A DNA stretch of 38,862 bases from an uncultured Lachnospiraceae bacterium (GTDB lineage: Bacteria; Bacillota; Clostridia; Lachnospirales; Lachnospiraceae), in contig CANQDT010000024.1 of NCBI GenBank assembly GCA_947593735.1, positions 1 through 38,862 of the forward strand, given 5' to 3'. The notes beneath the pieces are model-generated. The model saw only the letters and a list, made by a program, of their open reading frames with translations, was not told where the DNA came from and did no database searches. Positions within the stretch are counted from its first letter, which is position 1. Each line of letters starts with the position of its first letter. Shown here piece by piece: positions 15,907-24,399 of the stretch. The position numbers were made by a program, and so were the translations under genes.

Positions 15907-17954
15907 GTCCAGGTACGATTATTGCACAGAGATATGAAGTTATCGAATTAGTCGGAGTCGGGGGCATGTCCGAGGTATACAAAGCCAGGGACCATAAGCT
16001 GGACCGGTTTGTCGCGACCAAGATCCTGAAGCCGGAATTTAATCAGGACGCCGGCTTTCTGAAAAAATTTATGAACGAGGCGCAGTCTGCCGCCCGGCTC
16101 TCCCATCCGAATATCGTCAGCGTGTTCGACGTCGGCGAGGACGGGGATCTGTATTATATCGTGATGGAGCTGATCGACGGGGTTACGCTGAAAAAGTATA
16201 TCGCGGATTACGGCAGCATCGAGCCGGAAAAGGCGGTTGATTTTGCCATTCAGATCGTTTCCGCGATGGAGGCGGCGCACCAGAACGGGATCATACACAG
16301 GGATATCAAGCCGCAGAACATTATGGTTTCCAATGGGCGGATCCTGAAAGTGGCGGATTTCGGGATCGCGCGGATCGCGAACAATAATACGGTGACGGCG
16401 TCGGACGTGGTCGGTTCGGTACATTATATTTCACCGGAACAGGCGAAGGGACGATACTGCGACGCGCGGAGCGACATTTATTCGCTTGGTGTTACGCTGT
16501 ATGAGATGCTGACCGGCAAGGTACCGTTTGACGCGGATAATTCCGTCAGCGTCGCGCTGAAGCATCTGAATGAAAAGATCGCCAATCCGAGGGAGATCAA
16601 TCCGGAGATCCCGGTAAGCCTGGTGGAAGTCCTGGAAAAATGTACGCAGAAAGATCCGGAGCTGCGGTACCAGACAGCGACCGCGCTCATCAAAGACCTC
16701 CAGAAAGTATTTACGTATCCGCAGGGCGGATTTGTCACATATCCGTCCGTCAGCATATCCGGGGATTCCAGGATCATCACGAGCGACGAGCTGAAACAGA
16801 TCGAAAATGGAAGCCGGCAGCCCGAAGGGGAGGAAAAGGAAGCCGGGGAGCCCGGAACGGAGGAACCGGAAGAAACGGAGGTTCCCGCCGAGGACGAGGA
16901 AGAAGAGGATGATCTTGATCCGAAGATGGAAAAACTCGTGGTAGTCCTTGGCGTTGTCTCGGCGGTGATCGTCGCGATGCTTCTCATCTTCCTGGTAGGA
17001 AAAGCGGTGGGCGCGTTTCACTTTGGCGGTTCTTCCAAAACGGGGACGAAGACGGAGCAGACCGATAAGGACGACAGTGAAGACGACATGGTGACGGTTC
17101 CGACGCTGACCGGAAAGCAGTTCGACAGGGCGAAGAAAGAACTGGAAGAACTGGGACTGGAACTGCATGAATATGACAAGGTCGATTCCGACCAGCCGAA
17201 AAATGAGATCGTGGAGCAGAAGATTGCTTCCGGAGAAAAAGTGGAGAAAGGAACGGTGATCGAGGTCGTTGTCAGCGCCGGGAAAGGCGATACGGTGCCG
17301 AACGTGATGGGACTGCCTGAGAGCAGGGCGGAGCAGCTTCTGGAAGACGCCGGCTTTTCTGTGAGCAAGGACCGGGATTATGACGACAGCGTCCCGGAAG
17401 GGAATGTCATCAGCCAGACGCCGGAGGCGGGCGCGTCCGCGGACGGGGTATCCTCCGTGACGATCACGATCAGCAAAGGCTCGGATACGGCTGGGAAAGT
17501 GCCCGGGTTATTTGGCATGAGCCGGAAAGAAGCGAGCGAAGCGCTTGCGGAGCGCGGGCTGAAACTCGGTTCTGTGGAGGAAGAATACAGCGACGACGTC
17601 CCGGCGGGAGACGTGATGGGACAGCAGTATACGGAAGGGACGGAGCTTGAGAGCGGCGCGTCGGTCAATGTGGTCGTGAGCAAGGGAAAGAAACCGGAGG
17701 AAACGACGCAGGCGCCGGAAAAGACATATACCGGAACGGTAACGATCCCGGAAAGCATGGATCCGTTTGAGGACGGCGAGACCGGCAGGATCACGATCAA
17801 GCTGGAGGACGGCACAGTCCTTGACGACGGAACGATGTCGTCCGCGAATTTCCCGAATAATTACGATGTGACGAGCAATACGCCGGGAAGTAAGACGGTT
17901 TACGTATATCTGGACGGAAAAGAGATCGGATCGGTCGATGTGAATCTGAGTTAG
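15900..17954 (+). CDS. prkC: PASTA-domain transmembrane serine/threonine kinase
   Basis: A 684-residue kinase that senses cell-wall fragments and lipid II and phosphorylates division, metabolism and translation proteins. The cytoplasmic Hanks-type kinase domain (about 1-270) has VGVGGMSEVY, the ATP lysine in VATKIL (about 41), HRDIKPQN, ADFGIARI and SPEQAKG. An acidic juxtamembrane stretch (about 300-342) precedes a single membrane span (about 345-370). Outside are three PASTA repeats (about 397-462, 463-530 and 531-600), beginning VPTLTGK, VPNVMG and VPGLFG. A further roughly 75-residue C-terminal segment after the repeats (TVTIPESMDPF onward) is not PASTA and looks like a beta-rich domain. 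The start overlaps prpC by 7 nt. Confidence 0.95.
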   Translation: MLSPGTIIAQRYEVIELVGVGGMSEVYKARDHKLDRFVATKILKPEFNQDAGFLKKFMNEAQSAARLSHPNIVSVFDVGEDGDLYYIVMELIDGVTLKKYIADYGSIEPEKAVDFAIQIVSAMEAAHQNGIIHRDIKPQNIMVSNGRILKVADFGIARIANNNTVTASDVVGSVHYISPEQAKGRYCDARSDIYSLGVTLYEMLTGKVPFDADNSVSVALKHLNEKIANPREINPEIPVSLVEVLEKCTQKDPELRYQTATALIKDLQKVFTYPQGGFVTYPSVSISGDSRIITSDELKQIENGSRQPEGEEKEAGEPGTEEPEETEVPAEDEEEEDDLDPKMEKLVVVLGVVSAVIVAMLLIFLVGKAVGAFHFGGSSKTGTKTEQTDKDDSEDDMVTVPTLTGKQFDRAKKELEELGLELHEYDKVDSDQPKNEIVEQKIASGEKVEKGTVIEVVVSAGKGDTVPNVMGLPESRAEQLLEDAGFSVSKDRDYDDSVPEGNVISQTPEAGASADGVSSVTITISKGSDTAGKVPGLFGMSRKEASEALAERGLKLGSVEEEYSDDVPAGDVMGQQYTEGTELESGASVNVVVSKGKKPEETTQAPEKTYTGTVTIPESMDPFEDGETGRITIKLEDGTVLDDGTMSSANFPNNYDVTSNTPGSKTVYVYLDGKEIGSVDVNLS

Positions 17955-17962
17955 GGAGCGCG

Positions 17963-18841
17963 ATGCAGGGAAAGATCATAAAAGGAATTGCGGGATTTTA
18001 TTATGTACACGCCGAGAATGGGGCGCTGTACGAATGCAGGGCAAGGGGGATTTTCCGCCAGCAGGGGAAAAAACCTCTTGTCGGGGACTGCGTGGAGATT
18101 GAGGGGATAGATGAGGAAGAAAAGACCGGGACGGTCGCCGCGATCCGGAACCGCAGGAATGTGCTGATCCGGCCTGCGGCAGCCAATGTGGACCAGGCGG
18201 CGGTCGTATTTGCCGCCGCGTCCCCGGAACCGAACCTGAATCTGCTGGATCGGTTCCTCGTTACGATGTCCCGGCAGCAGATACCGACGATCCTCTGCTT
18301 TCACAAGCAGGATCTGGTTTCCGCCCGGCGGGCGGAAGAATTGAAAGCGATCTACGCCCAATGCGGGTGCCCGGTCTATGGGACGAGCCTCAAGACGGGA
18401 GAAGGACTTGATTCTGTCCGCGCCATGCTGCGCGGCAAGACGACCGTACTGGCAGGTCCATCCGGGGTCGGAAAATCTTCCCTGATGAACTGGCTGCAGC
18501 CGGAGGCAAATATGGAAACAGGGGCGGTCAGTGAGAAGATCAGGCGCGGGAGGCATACGACAAGGCACGCGGAGCTTATCCATATAGGGGACGGAACCTA
18601 TGTCATGGATACGCCGGGGTTCAGCTCCCTGTATCTGAGCGATATGGGGGAGGAAGAACTGAAAGACTGCTTTGCGGAGTTCCGGCAGTATGAAGGGCAG
18701 TGCCGGTTTTTGGGATGCAGCCACAGAAAAGAGCCGGGCTGCGCGGTAAAAGATGCTGTGGAGAACGGCAGGATCAATCCGGTCCGATATGAAAATTACA
18801 GGTTGTTATATGAGGAACTGAAACATGCGAAAAAGTGGTAA
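17963..18841 (+). CDS. rsgA: Small ribosomal subunit biogenesis GTPase
   Basis: A 292-residue circularly permuted GTPase that checks maturation of the 30S subunit decoding centre. An N-terminal OB-fold (about 1-65) is followed by the G domain in permuted order: NKxD-like HKQDLV first, then the P-loop GPSGVGKSS (Lys about 171) and DTPGF. A C-terminal zinc-binding region CRFLGCSHRKEPGC is present. ATG 17963 follows AGGGAG overlapping the prkC stop region. It overlaps rpe by 17 nt. Length and domain order are standard. Confidence 0.95.
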   Translation: MQGKIIKGIAGFYYVHAENGALYECRARGIFRQQGKKPLVGDCVEIEGIDEEEKTGTVAAIRNRRNVLIRPAAANVDQAAVVFAAASPEPNLNLLDRFLVTMSRQQIPTILCFHKQDLVSARRAEELKAIYAQCGCPVYGTSLKTGEGLDSVRAMLRGKTTVLAGPSGVGKSSLMNWLQPEANMETGAVSEKIRRGRHTTRHAELIHIGDGTYVMDTPGFSSLYLSDMGEEELKDCFAEFRQYEGQCRFLGCSHRKEPGCAVKDAVENGRINPVRYENYRLLYEELKHAKKW

Positions 18842-19517
18842 TAAAATTCGGATCGCGCCATCGATCCTCGCGGCGGATTTTGGATATCTGGCGGACCAGA
18901 TCGCGGCGGCAAAGGACAATGGGGCGGATTATCTTCATATCGACGTGATGGATGGGGCGTTTGTTCCCAATATATCCATGGGGATCCCCGTGATCCGGTC
19001 CATTCGGAATTATTCGGATCTGGTTTTCGACGTGCATCTGATGATCCGGGAGCCGATCCGGTATATTGACGATTTCGCGGACGCGGGGGCGGATATTATC
19101 TGCGTCCACGCCGAAGCGTGCGGCGATCTGGCGGAAACGCTCGGAAAGATCCGGGAGGCAGGCTGCAGGGCGGCGGTATCGATCCGGCCGGGAACCGACA
19201 GCGCTGTGCTGGAACCGGTGCTGGATCAGGTTTCGATGATACTGCTGATGTCCGTGGAGCCGGGCTTCGGCGGGCAGAAGTTCCTGCCCGGCACGCTCGA
19301 CAAGATCCGCGCGACGCGGAATATGCTCGCGGCGCATGGGCTGTCCGGGGTTGACGTCGAGGTTGACGGCGGCATTGACGCCGGGAACCTGACGGAAGTT
19401 CTCAGGGCGGGCGCAAATGTCATTGTGATGGGAACGTCGTTTTTCCGCGGGGATATGGCGGAAAACGGAAGAAAGATCCGCGCGGTGATACAGGAGTTTG
19501 AAAACAATGAAGAATAG
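18825..19517 (+). CDS. rpe: Ribulose-phosphate 3-epimerase
   Basis: A 230-residue TIM-barrel enzyme that interconverts ribulose-5-phosphate and xylulose-5-phosphate in the pentose phosphate pathway. Key motifs are APSILAADF, DVMDGAFVPN (metal/catalytic region), DVHLMI, MSVEPGFGGQKFLP and DVEVDGGID. The start ATG at 18825 lies inside the end of rsgA (17-nt overlap). It is followed by thiN with an 11-nt overlap, an order (rsgA-rpe-thiN) that is widespread in Firmicutes. Confidence 0.96.
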   Translation: MRKSGNKIRIAPSILAADFGYLADQIAAAKDNGADYLHIDVMDGAFVPNISMGIPVIRSIRNYSDLVFDVHLMIREPIRYIDDFADAGADIICVHAEACGDLAETLGKIREAGCRAAVSIRPGTDSAVLEPVLDQVSMILLMSVEPGFGGQKFLPGTLDKIRATRNMLAAHGLSGVDVEVDGGIDAGNLTEVLRAGANVIVMGTSFFRGDMAENGRKIRAVIQEFENNEE

Positions 19518-20148
19518 TTTGATCATTACAGGCGGAATGTTCTATGAATCTTTCGCCTGCCGTTTTTGCCGGGAACATTCGTTTGATGTCGTGATCGCCG
19601 CGGACCGCGGCGCGGCATACGCGGACGCGCTCGGGATCCGACCGGACTATGTGCTGGGGGATTTTGATTCTTTTGACAGGAAACCGGAGGCGCGTGTGGA
19701 GATCGACCGGTTCCCGGCTGCGAAGGACGCTACGGATACGGAGCTTGCGGTCGGCAAAGCGATCGCGCTCGGCAGCGATTCGATCACCATACTCTGCGGG
19801 GGCGGCGCCCGGATGGATCATTTTCTGGCGAATGTCGGAATGTTGGCGCTCTGCTGTGAGAGGGGAGTCCGCGCGTTCCTCATAGACCCGTGGAACCGGA
19901 TACGGATGGTAAGGAAGGAATGTGTGATAAGGAAAGAGGAGCAATATGGCGCGTATGTTTCGCTGCTCCCCTATTCGGAAAGAGTGACCGGCATTACGCT
20001 GGACGGGTTCCGGTATCCGCTGCGAAACGCCGTCCTGGACAGAAAGACGTCGCTTGGCGTCAGCAATGAGATCGCGGGAGAAGCAGGCTCCGTCCGGTTT
20101 GACGACGGATTGCTGCTTGTCATAGAATCAAAAGACGGGGACGAGTAG
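19507..20148 (+). CDS. thiN: Thiamine pyrophosphokinase
   Basis: A 213-residue enzyme that converts thiamine to thiamine pyrophosphate with ATP. Conserved motifs are AADRGAAYADALG, GDFDSFD (metal-binding aspartates), KDATDTELAV and GGGARMDHFLANV, with a C-terminal beta-sandwich thiamine-binding part. ATG 19507 is preferred over the in-frame TTG at 19498, because CAGGAG (19491-19496) is then 10 nt away rather than 1. It overlaps rpe by 11 nt. No thiamine riboswitch is visible upstream, consistent with expression from the operon. Confidence 0.93.
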   Translation: MKNSLIITGGMFYESFACRFCREHSFDVVIAADRGAAYADALGIRPDYVLGDFDSFDRKPEARVEIDRFPAAKDATDTELAVGKAIALGSDSITILCGGGARMDHFLANVGMLALCCERGVRAFLIDPWNRIRMVRKECVIRKEEQYGAYVSLLPYSERVTGITLDGFRYPLRNAVLDRKTSLGVSNEIAGEAGSVRFDDGLLLVIESKDGDE

Positions 20149-20162
20149 AAAGGGAGACAGGC

Positions 20163-21056
20163 ATGTATTTGAATATCAGATTTCCAAACCTTGGGATCAC
20201 CCTGCCGTCTTTTGGCACGGGGATCACAATCGGCGGATTTACCATCAAATATTATGGAATTTTGATCGCGGTCGGCTTTTTGCTGGGGCTTCTGGCGGCT
20301 CAGCGGGAGGCGAGAAGGACCGGGCAGAATCCGGACGATTATATGGATTATCTGCTGATCATGGTATTGCCGTCGATCATCGGGGCGCGGCTGTATTATG
20401 TATTGTTCAGCTGGGATTATTACGGGAGCCATCCGGGACAGATCCTGGCGATCCGGAACGGCGGAATGGCGATCTACGGAGGCGTCCTTGGGGCGGCTGT
20501 GGCGCTTGCGATCGCCGCGAAGGTCAAAAAACAGTCGTTCTGGCTTGTATGCGATACCATCTGTACCGGGCTGCTTCTGGGACAGATCATCGGAAGATTC
20601 GGGAATTTTATCAACCGGGAAGCGTTCGGCTCGTACACGGATTCGCTGTTTGCCATGCAGATACCGATCGGGGAGGCGAGCTATACGACGGCGGAATTGC
20701 TGGAAAAAGCCGTGACGGTCGATCATGTGGCATATATCCAGGTGCATCCGACCTTTTTGTACGAAGCGATGTGGAACGTCATGGTGCTGATCGTTATTCT
20801 TGTTTACCGGAGATGGAAGCGGTTTGACGGGGAGCTGATCGCGCTCTATCTGGTCGGCTATGGCACCGGGCGTGCTCTGATCGAGGGACTGCGGACCGAT
20901 CAGCTTCAGATCGGATCGACCGGGATCGCCGTATCGCAGGTATTGTCCATTGTGCTTGCGGTAACGTCGCTTCTCGTGATTATATGCAAACGGTATCATT
21001 TGAAAAAAAAAACAGGGAAGGACGACAATCCGGAGCAACAGGAAGTTTCAGAATAG
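20163..21056 (+). CDS. lgt: Prolipoprotein diacylglyceryl transferase
   Basis: A 297-residue polytopic membrane enzyme (about seven spans) that attaches diacylglycerol to the lipobox cysteine of lipoproteins. Family marks are the N-terminal KYYGILIAVGFLLGLL span, AIYGGVLGAA, the signature GRFGNFINREAFG and the C-terminal GTGRALIEGLRTDQL. AGGGAG lies 5 nt upstream of ATG 20163. It is the last gene of the priA operon. The lipoprotein gene at 22269 is a likely substrate encoded nearby. The C-terminal tail is lysine-rich. Confidence 0.95.
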   Translation: MYLNIRFPNLGITLPSFGTGITIGGFTIKYYGILIAVGFLLGLLAAQREARRTGQNPDDYMDYLLIMVLPSIIGARLYYVLFSWDYYGSHPGQILAIRNGGMAIYGGVLGAAVALAIAAKVKKQSFWLVCDTICTGLLLGQIIGRFGNFINREAFGSYTDSLFAMQIPIGEASYTTAELLEKAVTVDHVAYIQVHPTFLYEAMWNVMVLIVILVYRRWKRFDGELIALYLVGYGTGRALIEGLRTDQLQIGSTGIAVSQVLSIVLAVTSLLVIICKRYHLKKKTGKDDNPEQQEVSE

Positions 21057-21064
21057 AGAAAGGC

Positions 21065-21091
21065 AAAAATCCTTGCGGATCAGGGATTTTT
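21065..21091 (+). terminator. Hairpin with T-run between lgt and ychF
   Basis: AAAAATCC (21065-21072) pairs with GGATTTTT (21084-21091) around an 11-nt loop. It is A/T-rich and short, so termination is likely to be partial. The ychF SD follows within 20 nt. Confidence 0.5.
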
Positions 21092-21109
21092 GGACAGGGA
21101 TAGGAAGAT

Positions 21110-22207
21110 ATGAAATTAGGAATCGTAGGGCTGCCAAATGTAGGCAAAAGCACATTGTTTAATTCGCTGACAAAGGCGGGAGCGGAATCCGCAAATTATC
21201 CGTTTTGCACCATTGACCCGAATGTGGGAGTCGTCCCGGTGCCGGATGAGCGGCTGTACCGTCTGGAGGAATTGTATCATTCCCGCAGGGTTGTGCCGGC
21301 GGTCATTGAGTTTGTGGACATCGCGGGGCTGGTCAAAGGCGCGTCAAAAGGGGAAGGACTGGGCAACCAGTTTCTTGCGAACATCCGCGAGGTAGACGCG
21401 ATCGTCCATGTCGTGCGGTGCTTCGAGGATGAGAATATTGTTCATGTCGATGGGTCGATCGACCCGCTGCGGGATATTGAGACGATCAATTTTGAATTGA
21501 TCTTTGCCGATATCGAGGTGCTGGAACGCCGTATCGCGAAACAGGCGCGCGCCGCCAATAACGACAAGGCGGTCGTGAAAGAAGTCGAAGTGCTGAAACG
21601 GATGAAGGCGCATCTGGAGGACGGGAAGCTGGCAAAGAGCTTTGCGCCTGCGGATGAGGACGAGGAATGGATCATAAAAAACTGCAATCTGCTGACGGAT
21701 AAACCGGTCATCTTTGCCGCCAATGTGGAGGAGGAGTCGGCGGGGAGCCGGGAAAATGAGAATCCGTATGTGCAGGCTGTCCGCCGGTACGCGGAAGAAT
21801 ATGACTGCGAAGTGTTCGTCGTATGCGCCCAGATCGAGCAGGAGATCGCGGAGCTTGAGGAAGAGGAGAAACGCGAATTTCTGGAGGAGCTCGGTCTGAA
21901 AGAATCCGGTCTGGAAAAATTGATCAAGGCAAGCTATTCCCTGCTGGGGCTGCTCAGCTTCCTGACGGCGGGAGAGGACGAGTGCCGGGCGTGGACGATT
22001 AAAAAAGGAACCAAAGCGCCGCAGGCAGCCGGAAAGATCCATACGGATTTTGAACGCGGGTTTATCCGGGCGGAAGTCGTCAATTACGATCATCTGATGC
22101 AGTACGGAAGCGTTGCCGCCGCGAGGGACAAAGGGCTGGTACGGTCAGAGGGAAAGGATTATGTTGTCCAGGACGGGGATGTTATTGTTTTTAAATTTAA
22201 CGTATAG
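21110..22207 (+). CDS. ychF: YchF/OLA1-family ribosome-binding ATPase
   Basis: A 365-residue Obg-family P-loop protein that binds ribosomes and prefers ATP over GTP. The Walker A is [12 protein letters not shown] (Lys 13). [20 protein letters not shown] and the [17 protein letters not shown] segment are diagnostic. A coiled-coil insert spans about 130-200, and a C-terminal TGS domain includes [19 protein letters not shown] and [14 protein letters not shown]. Full length. It sits after lgt, separated by a weak hairpin, so it may be partly read through. Confidence 0.96.
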   Translation: MKLGIVGLPNVGKSTLFNSLTKAGAESANYPFCTIDPNVGVVPVPDERLYRLEELYHSRRVVPAVIEFVDIAGLVKGASKGEGLGNQFLANIREVDAIVHVVRCFEDENIVHVDGSIDPLRDIETINFELIFADIEVLERRIAKQARAANNDKAVVKEVEVLKRMKAHLEDGKLAKSFAPADEDEEWIIKNCNLLTDKPVIFAANVEEESAGSRENENPYVQAVRRYAEEYDCEVFVVCAQIEQEIAELEEEEKREFLEELGLKESGLEKLIKASYSLLGLLSFLTAGEDECRAWTIKKGTKAPQAAGKIHTDFERGFIRAEVVNYDHLMQYGSVAAARDKGLVRSEGKDYVVQDGDVIVFKFNV

Positions 22208-22268
22208 CCGTTCCGGAGAAAACCGGATGAGGAACCAAACAATCAGATACGACAAGGAAAGGCACAAA

Positions 22269-22790
22269 ATGAACAGAAAAAGAGTGATAGCCGGGATCCT
22301 GGCGGCGCTTCTCTGCCTCATATGCGCGGGGTGCGGAAACAAAGGAAAAGACAGGCAGGAGGAAGCGGGGATCAAAACGGCGGCGGAGCTGACCGCGCAG
22401 TCAGGCATACCGATGCCGGAACCCGACGGAGCGGACGGGACGGAGTATCAGATGGCAGACGAAAAAACAGCCCAGCTTCAATACAAAGACGGTGCGGCAG
22501 GTTATACGCTGCGGGGCGCGATGTCTGCCGACTGGAAAACGATCGCCGGCACTGCCGAAGAATTTATCGGGGAACCGGAAATCCGGATGGTAAAATGCAA
22601 CGGGGACCGTTCCACGCTGGAGGTCTATACGTCCGCGGAAAATCACAGGGCGGGTACATGGAGCTGGAACGACGCGCGGTATGTCCTGATCACGCAGGAT
22701 GAGATGGAGCCGGATGCTTTTATCAATGAATGTCTGGAATGGGTGCGGCTTACCTACGCCGCGTGGATGAAAGAAAAACCGGCGGAATAA
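22269..22790 (+). CDS. Small predicted lipoprotein, unknown function (173 aa)
   Basis: A 173-residue protein starting MNRKRVIAGILAALLCLI with a lipobox-like CAGC (lipidated Cys 22), so it is probably anchored to the outer face of the membrane after Lgt and signal peptidase II action. The mature part is acidic and non-repetitive, with aromatic GTWSWNDARY and a C-terminal amphipathic helix (ECLEWVRLTYAAWMKE). I do not recognise the family. ATG 22269 is chosen for the signal peptide and the AAAGG 5 nt upstream; an upstream in-frame start would add 52 residues overlapping ychF without a signal. Its stop codon lies in the loop of the convergent gene's terminator. Confidence 0.75.
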   Translation: MNRKRVIAGILAALLCLICAGCGNKGKDRQEEAGIKTAAELTAQSGIPMPEPDGADGTEYQMADEKTAQLQYKDGAAGYTLRGAMSADWKTIAGTAEEFIGEPEIRMVKCNGDRSTLEVYTSAENHRAGTWSWNDARYVLITQDEMEPDAFINECLEWVRLTYAAWMKEKPAE

Positions 22791-22800
22791 GCCGCCGGTT
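22771..22800 (-). terminator. Terminator of the PepSY gene, embedded in the lipoprotein gene end
   Basis: AACCGGCGG (22777-22785) and CCGCCGGTT (22792-22800) form a 9-bp perfect stem with a 6-nt loop. Read on the minus strand it is followed by TTTTTCTTT, a proper T tract. On the plus strand there is no T tract, so it serves mainly the minus-strand gene. Confidence 0.75.
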
Positions 22801-22808
22801 CAATCTGG

Positions 22809-23708
22809 TCAGTCGTTGTCAATGTCGTATTCGAGGATCGTTCCGGATGCCGGATCGATCGTATAGCTGTATTCCTGCCGGTTGTAATAAAATTCAATTT
22901 CATATTCGGATCTGCCGTCGTCGTAGTCAAGGTTCGCTTTGACGAAACGCACGTCCGATTCGTTTAAATTCGCGTGATTCAAAGCGATCTTTTTTGCCTG
23001 CTCCACGCTGATCCCCGTTCCGCCGGACGAATCCGTCCCGCCGGACGCGGAAGAAGGCGCGGGCAGCGCTTCGGAGCTTCTTTTTCGGATGGAACCGTCG
23101 TAAGCGTCGATTTCGTAATCATATTCCGAATCCCCTGTATAAAATTCAATCTCGTATACGGAAACGCCGTCGTCGCGGTCGAGCCGCGTTTTGGTGAATG
23201 TAACGTCGGCTTTGGAGAGGTTCGCGTCTTTTAAAGCGATCGTTTTTGCCTTGTTGGACGAGATCCTGCCGGAACCGTCGTCGTTGGCGTCGGGCGCGGG
23301 CTGCGCGCTGGCGTCTGTCTGCGTCTGACCGGTCTGTCCGGACAGCGCGTCATCCGTGTTTCCCGCGTTTGCGCTGTTCTGCGGAAGGTTCGATCCGCCG
23401 TCGATGTCTCTGGAAATGATACCGCCGTCTTTTGCCTGGATCCGATATTCGTATTCCGTGCCGTTGCTGTAAAAATCCACTTCATATTGAAACCGTCCGT
23501 CGTCAAGATCCAGCTTTGTACGCAGGGCAGACGTGTCGGCTTCCGTGAGTCCGGCGTCCTGCAGGGCGATCGCTTTCGCCTCATTTTTTCCGATCAGGGC
23601 GCTCCGTACAAAGACCGCGCCCGCCGCCGCAATGACAGCCAGGACAAGAAGCATGATACAAATGGTTGAAATTACCGCCTGTTTCGGCGTGCGAAAAAAT
23701 TTTTTCAT
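22809..23708 (-). CDS. Membrane-anchored protein with three PepSY domains
   Basis: A 299-residue protein with an N-terminal membrane span (about 10-35, ICIMLLVLAVIAAAGAVFV) and three extracytoplasmic PepSY repeats at about 40-103, 149-212 and 233-297. Each has the frame IxxxxAKxIALxxAxL, then LDxDDG, YEIEFY, YxYxI and a DG or SG turn. Two Ser/Gly/Asp/Pro-rich linkers join them. PepSY domains are proposed to inhibit peptidases or bind cell-wall proteins; the target here is unknown. ATG 23708 is preferred to 23723 because GGAGG then sits 8 nt upstream. It has a perfect-consensus promoter and its own terminator, so it is a monocistronic, probably well-expressed gene. Confidence 0.85.
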   Translation of the reverse strand: MKKFFRTPKQAVISTICIMLLVLAVIAAAGAVFVRSALIGKNEAKAIALQDAGLTEADTSALRTKLDLDDGRFQYEVDFYSNGTEYEYRIQAKDGGIISRDIDGGSNLPQNSANAGNTDDALSGQTGQTQTDASAQPAPDANDDGSGRISSNKAKTIALKDANLSKADVTFTKTRLDRDDGVSVYEIEFYTGDSEYDYEIDAYDGSIRKRSSEALPAPSSASGGTDSSGGTGISVEQAKKIALNHANLNESDVRFVKANLDYDDGRSEYEIEFYYNRQEYSYTIDPASGTILEYDIDND

Positions 23709-23743
23709 CAGAGAGTCCTCCATTTGCTGAATGATTTTCTGTT

Positions 23744-23772
23744 ATTATATTGCCGCTCCATTTCCCTGTCAA
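23744..23772 (-). promoter_or_regulatory. Perfect-consensus sigma-A promoter of the PepSY gene
   Basis: On the minus strand TTGACA (23767-23772) and TATAAT (23744-23749) are spaced by exactly 17 nt. The start near 23737 leaves about 29 nt before the ATG. Confidence 0.85.
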
Positions 23773-23851
23773 TATTTCTCACCCCGCTTTCACACACCTT
23801 TCACATATTCCCGCCCGTTTTCCGGGTTTCGCAAAATTCACAAAATATCTC

Positions 23852-23880
23852 TTGCAATATCCTATAAAGTGGTATAGAAT
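23852..23880 (+). promoter_or_regulatory. Sigma-A promoter of mraZ and the dcw cluster
   Basis: TTGCAA (23852-23857) and TAGAAT (23875-23880) with a 17-nt spacer. One MraZ-type box (AAAGTGG, 23866-23872) lies within the spacer and further boxes follow the -10, which suits autorepression. Confidence 0.7.
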
Positions 23881-23922
23881 AATGCTATGTGGTTCAAAGT
23901 GCATCAAAGTGGTGTCATGTGG
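23866..23922 (+). promoter_or_regulatory. MraZ operator: five GTG-core boxes phased at 10 bp
   Basis: Boxes AAAGTGG (23866), ATGTGG (23887), AAAGTG (23896), AAAGTGG (23906) and ATGTGG (23917) have their GTG cores at 23869, 23889, 23899, 23909 and 23919. That is strict 10-bp phasing with one position skipped. MraZ is known to bind tandem direct repeats of this kind in its own promoter. Confidence 0.75.
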
Positions 23923-23959
23923 AGCACAAAATGTCAATTTCAACAGGAAATGGTGACCT

Positions 23960-24391
23960 ATGTTTATCGGCGAATACTATCACACAATCGACGCCAAGGG
24001 CAGAGTGATCATCCCATCCAAGTACCGGAATGAACTGCAGGGAAACATTGTCGTTCAGAAAGGCGTGGATGGGAATCTTGTGGTGTATTCCGAAACGGCA
24101 TGGAGCGACTATGAATTAAAAGTAAAACAGCTGCCGTCGATGAAGCAGAACGGGCGCGCGATCAAGCGGTTCCTGTACAGCCAGGCGGAACAGTGCGAGC
24201 TGGACAAGCAGGGACGGCTCAATATTCCCGCGCGGCTGATCGAGGCGGCGGCGCTGGAAAAGGACGTTGTCATCGTGGGCAGCGGAGAGACAATGGAAAT
24301 CTGGAGCAGGGAGCGCTGGGAGGATGTCCTTGCTTCCTTTGATCCGGAGAAGATTTCGCAGGATATGGAGGAACTCGGCGGATTATTTTAG
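23960..24391 (+). CDS. mraZ: Transcriptional regulator MraZ
   Basis: A 143-residue DNA-binding protein with two tandem SpoVT/AbrB-like units, each marked by a D-x-x-GR-x-x-IP motif (DAKGRVIIP at about 11-19, DKQGRLNIP at about 82-90). It forms ring-shaped oligomers that bind repeated boxes in front of mraZ and adjust the division/cell-wall cluster. It is the first gene of the dcw cluster, followed 8 nt later by rsmH. ATG 23960 gives the conserved [12 protein letters not shown]-terminus. The operator repeats just upstream support autoregulation. Confidence 0.96.
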   Translation: MFIGEYYHTIDAKGRVIIPSKYRNELQGNIVVQKGVDGNLVVYSETAWSDYELKVKQLPSMKQNGRAIKRFLYSQAEQCELDKQGRLNIPARLIEAAALEKDVVIVGSGETMEIWSRERWEDVLASFDPEKISQDMEELGGLF

Positions 24392-24399
24392 GTGATCAT

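Noticed and set aside
19450-19506. Thiamine riboswitch before thiN
   Set aside because: The region is the coding end of rpe and contains no THI-box-like conserved segments.
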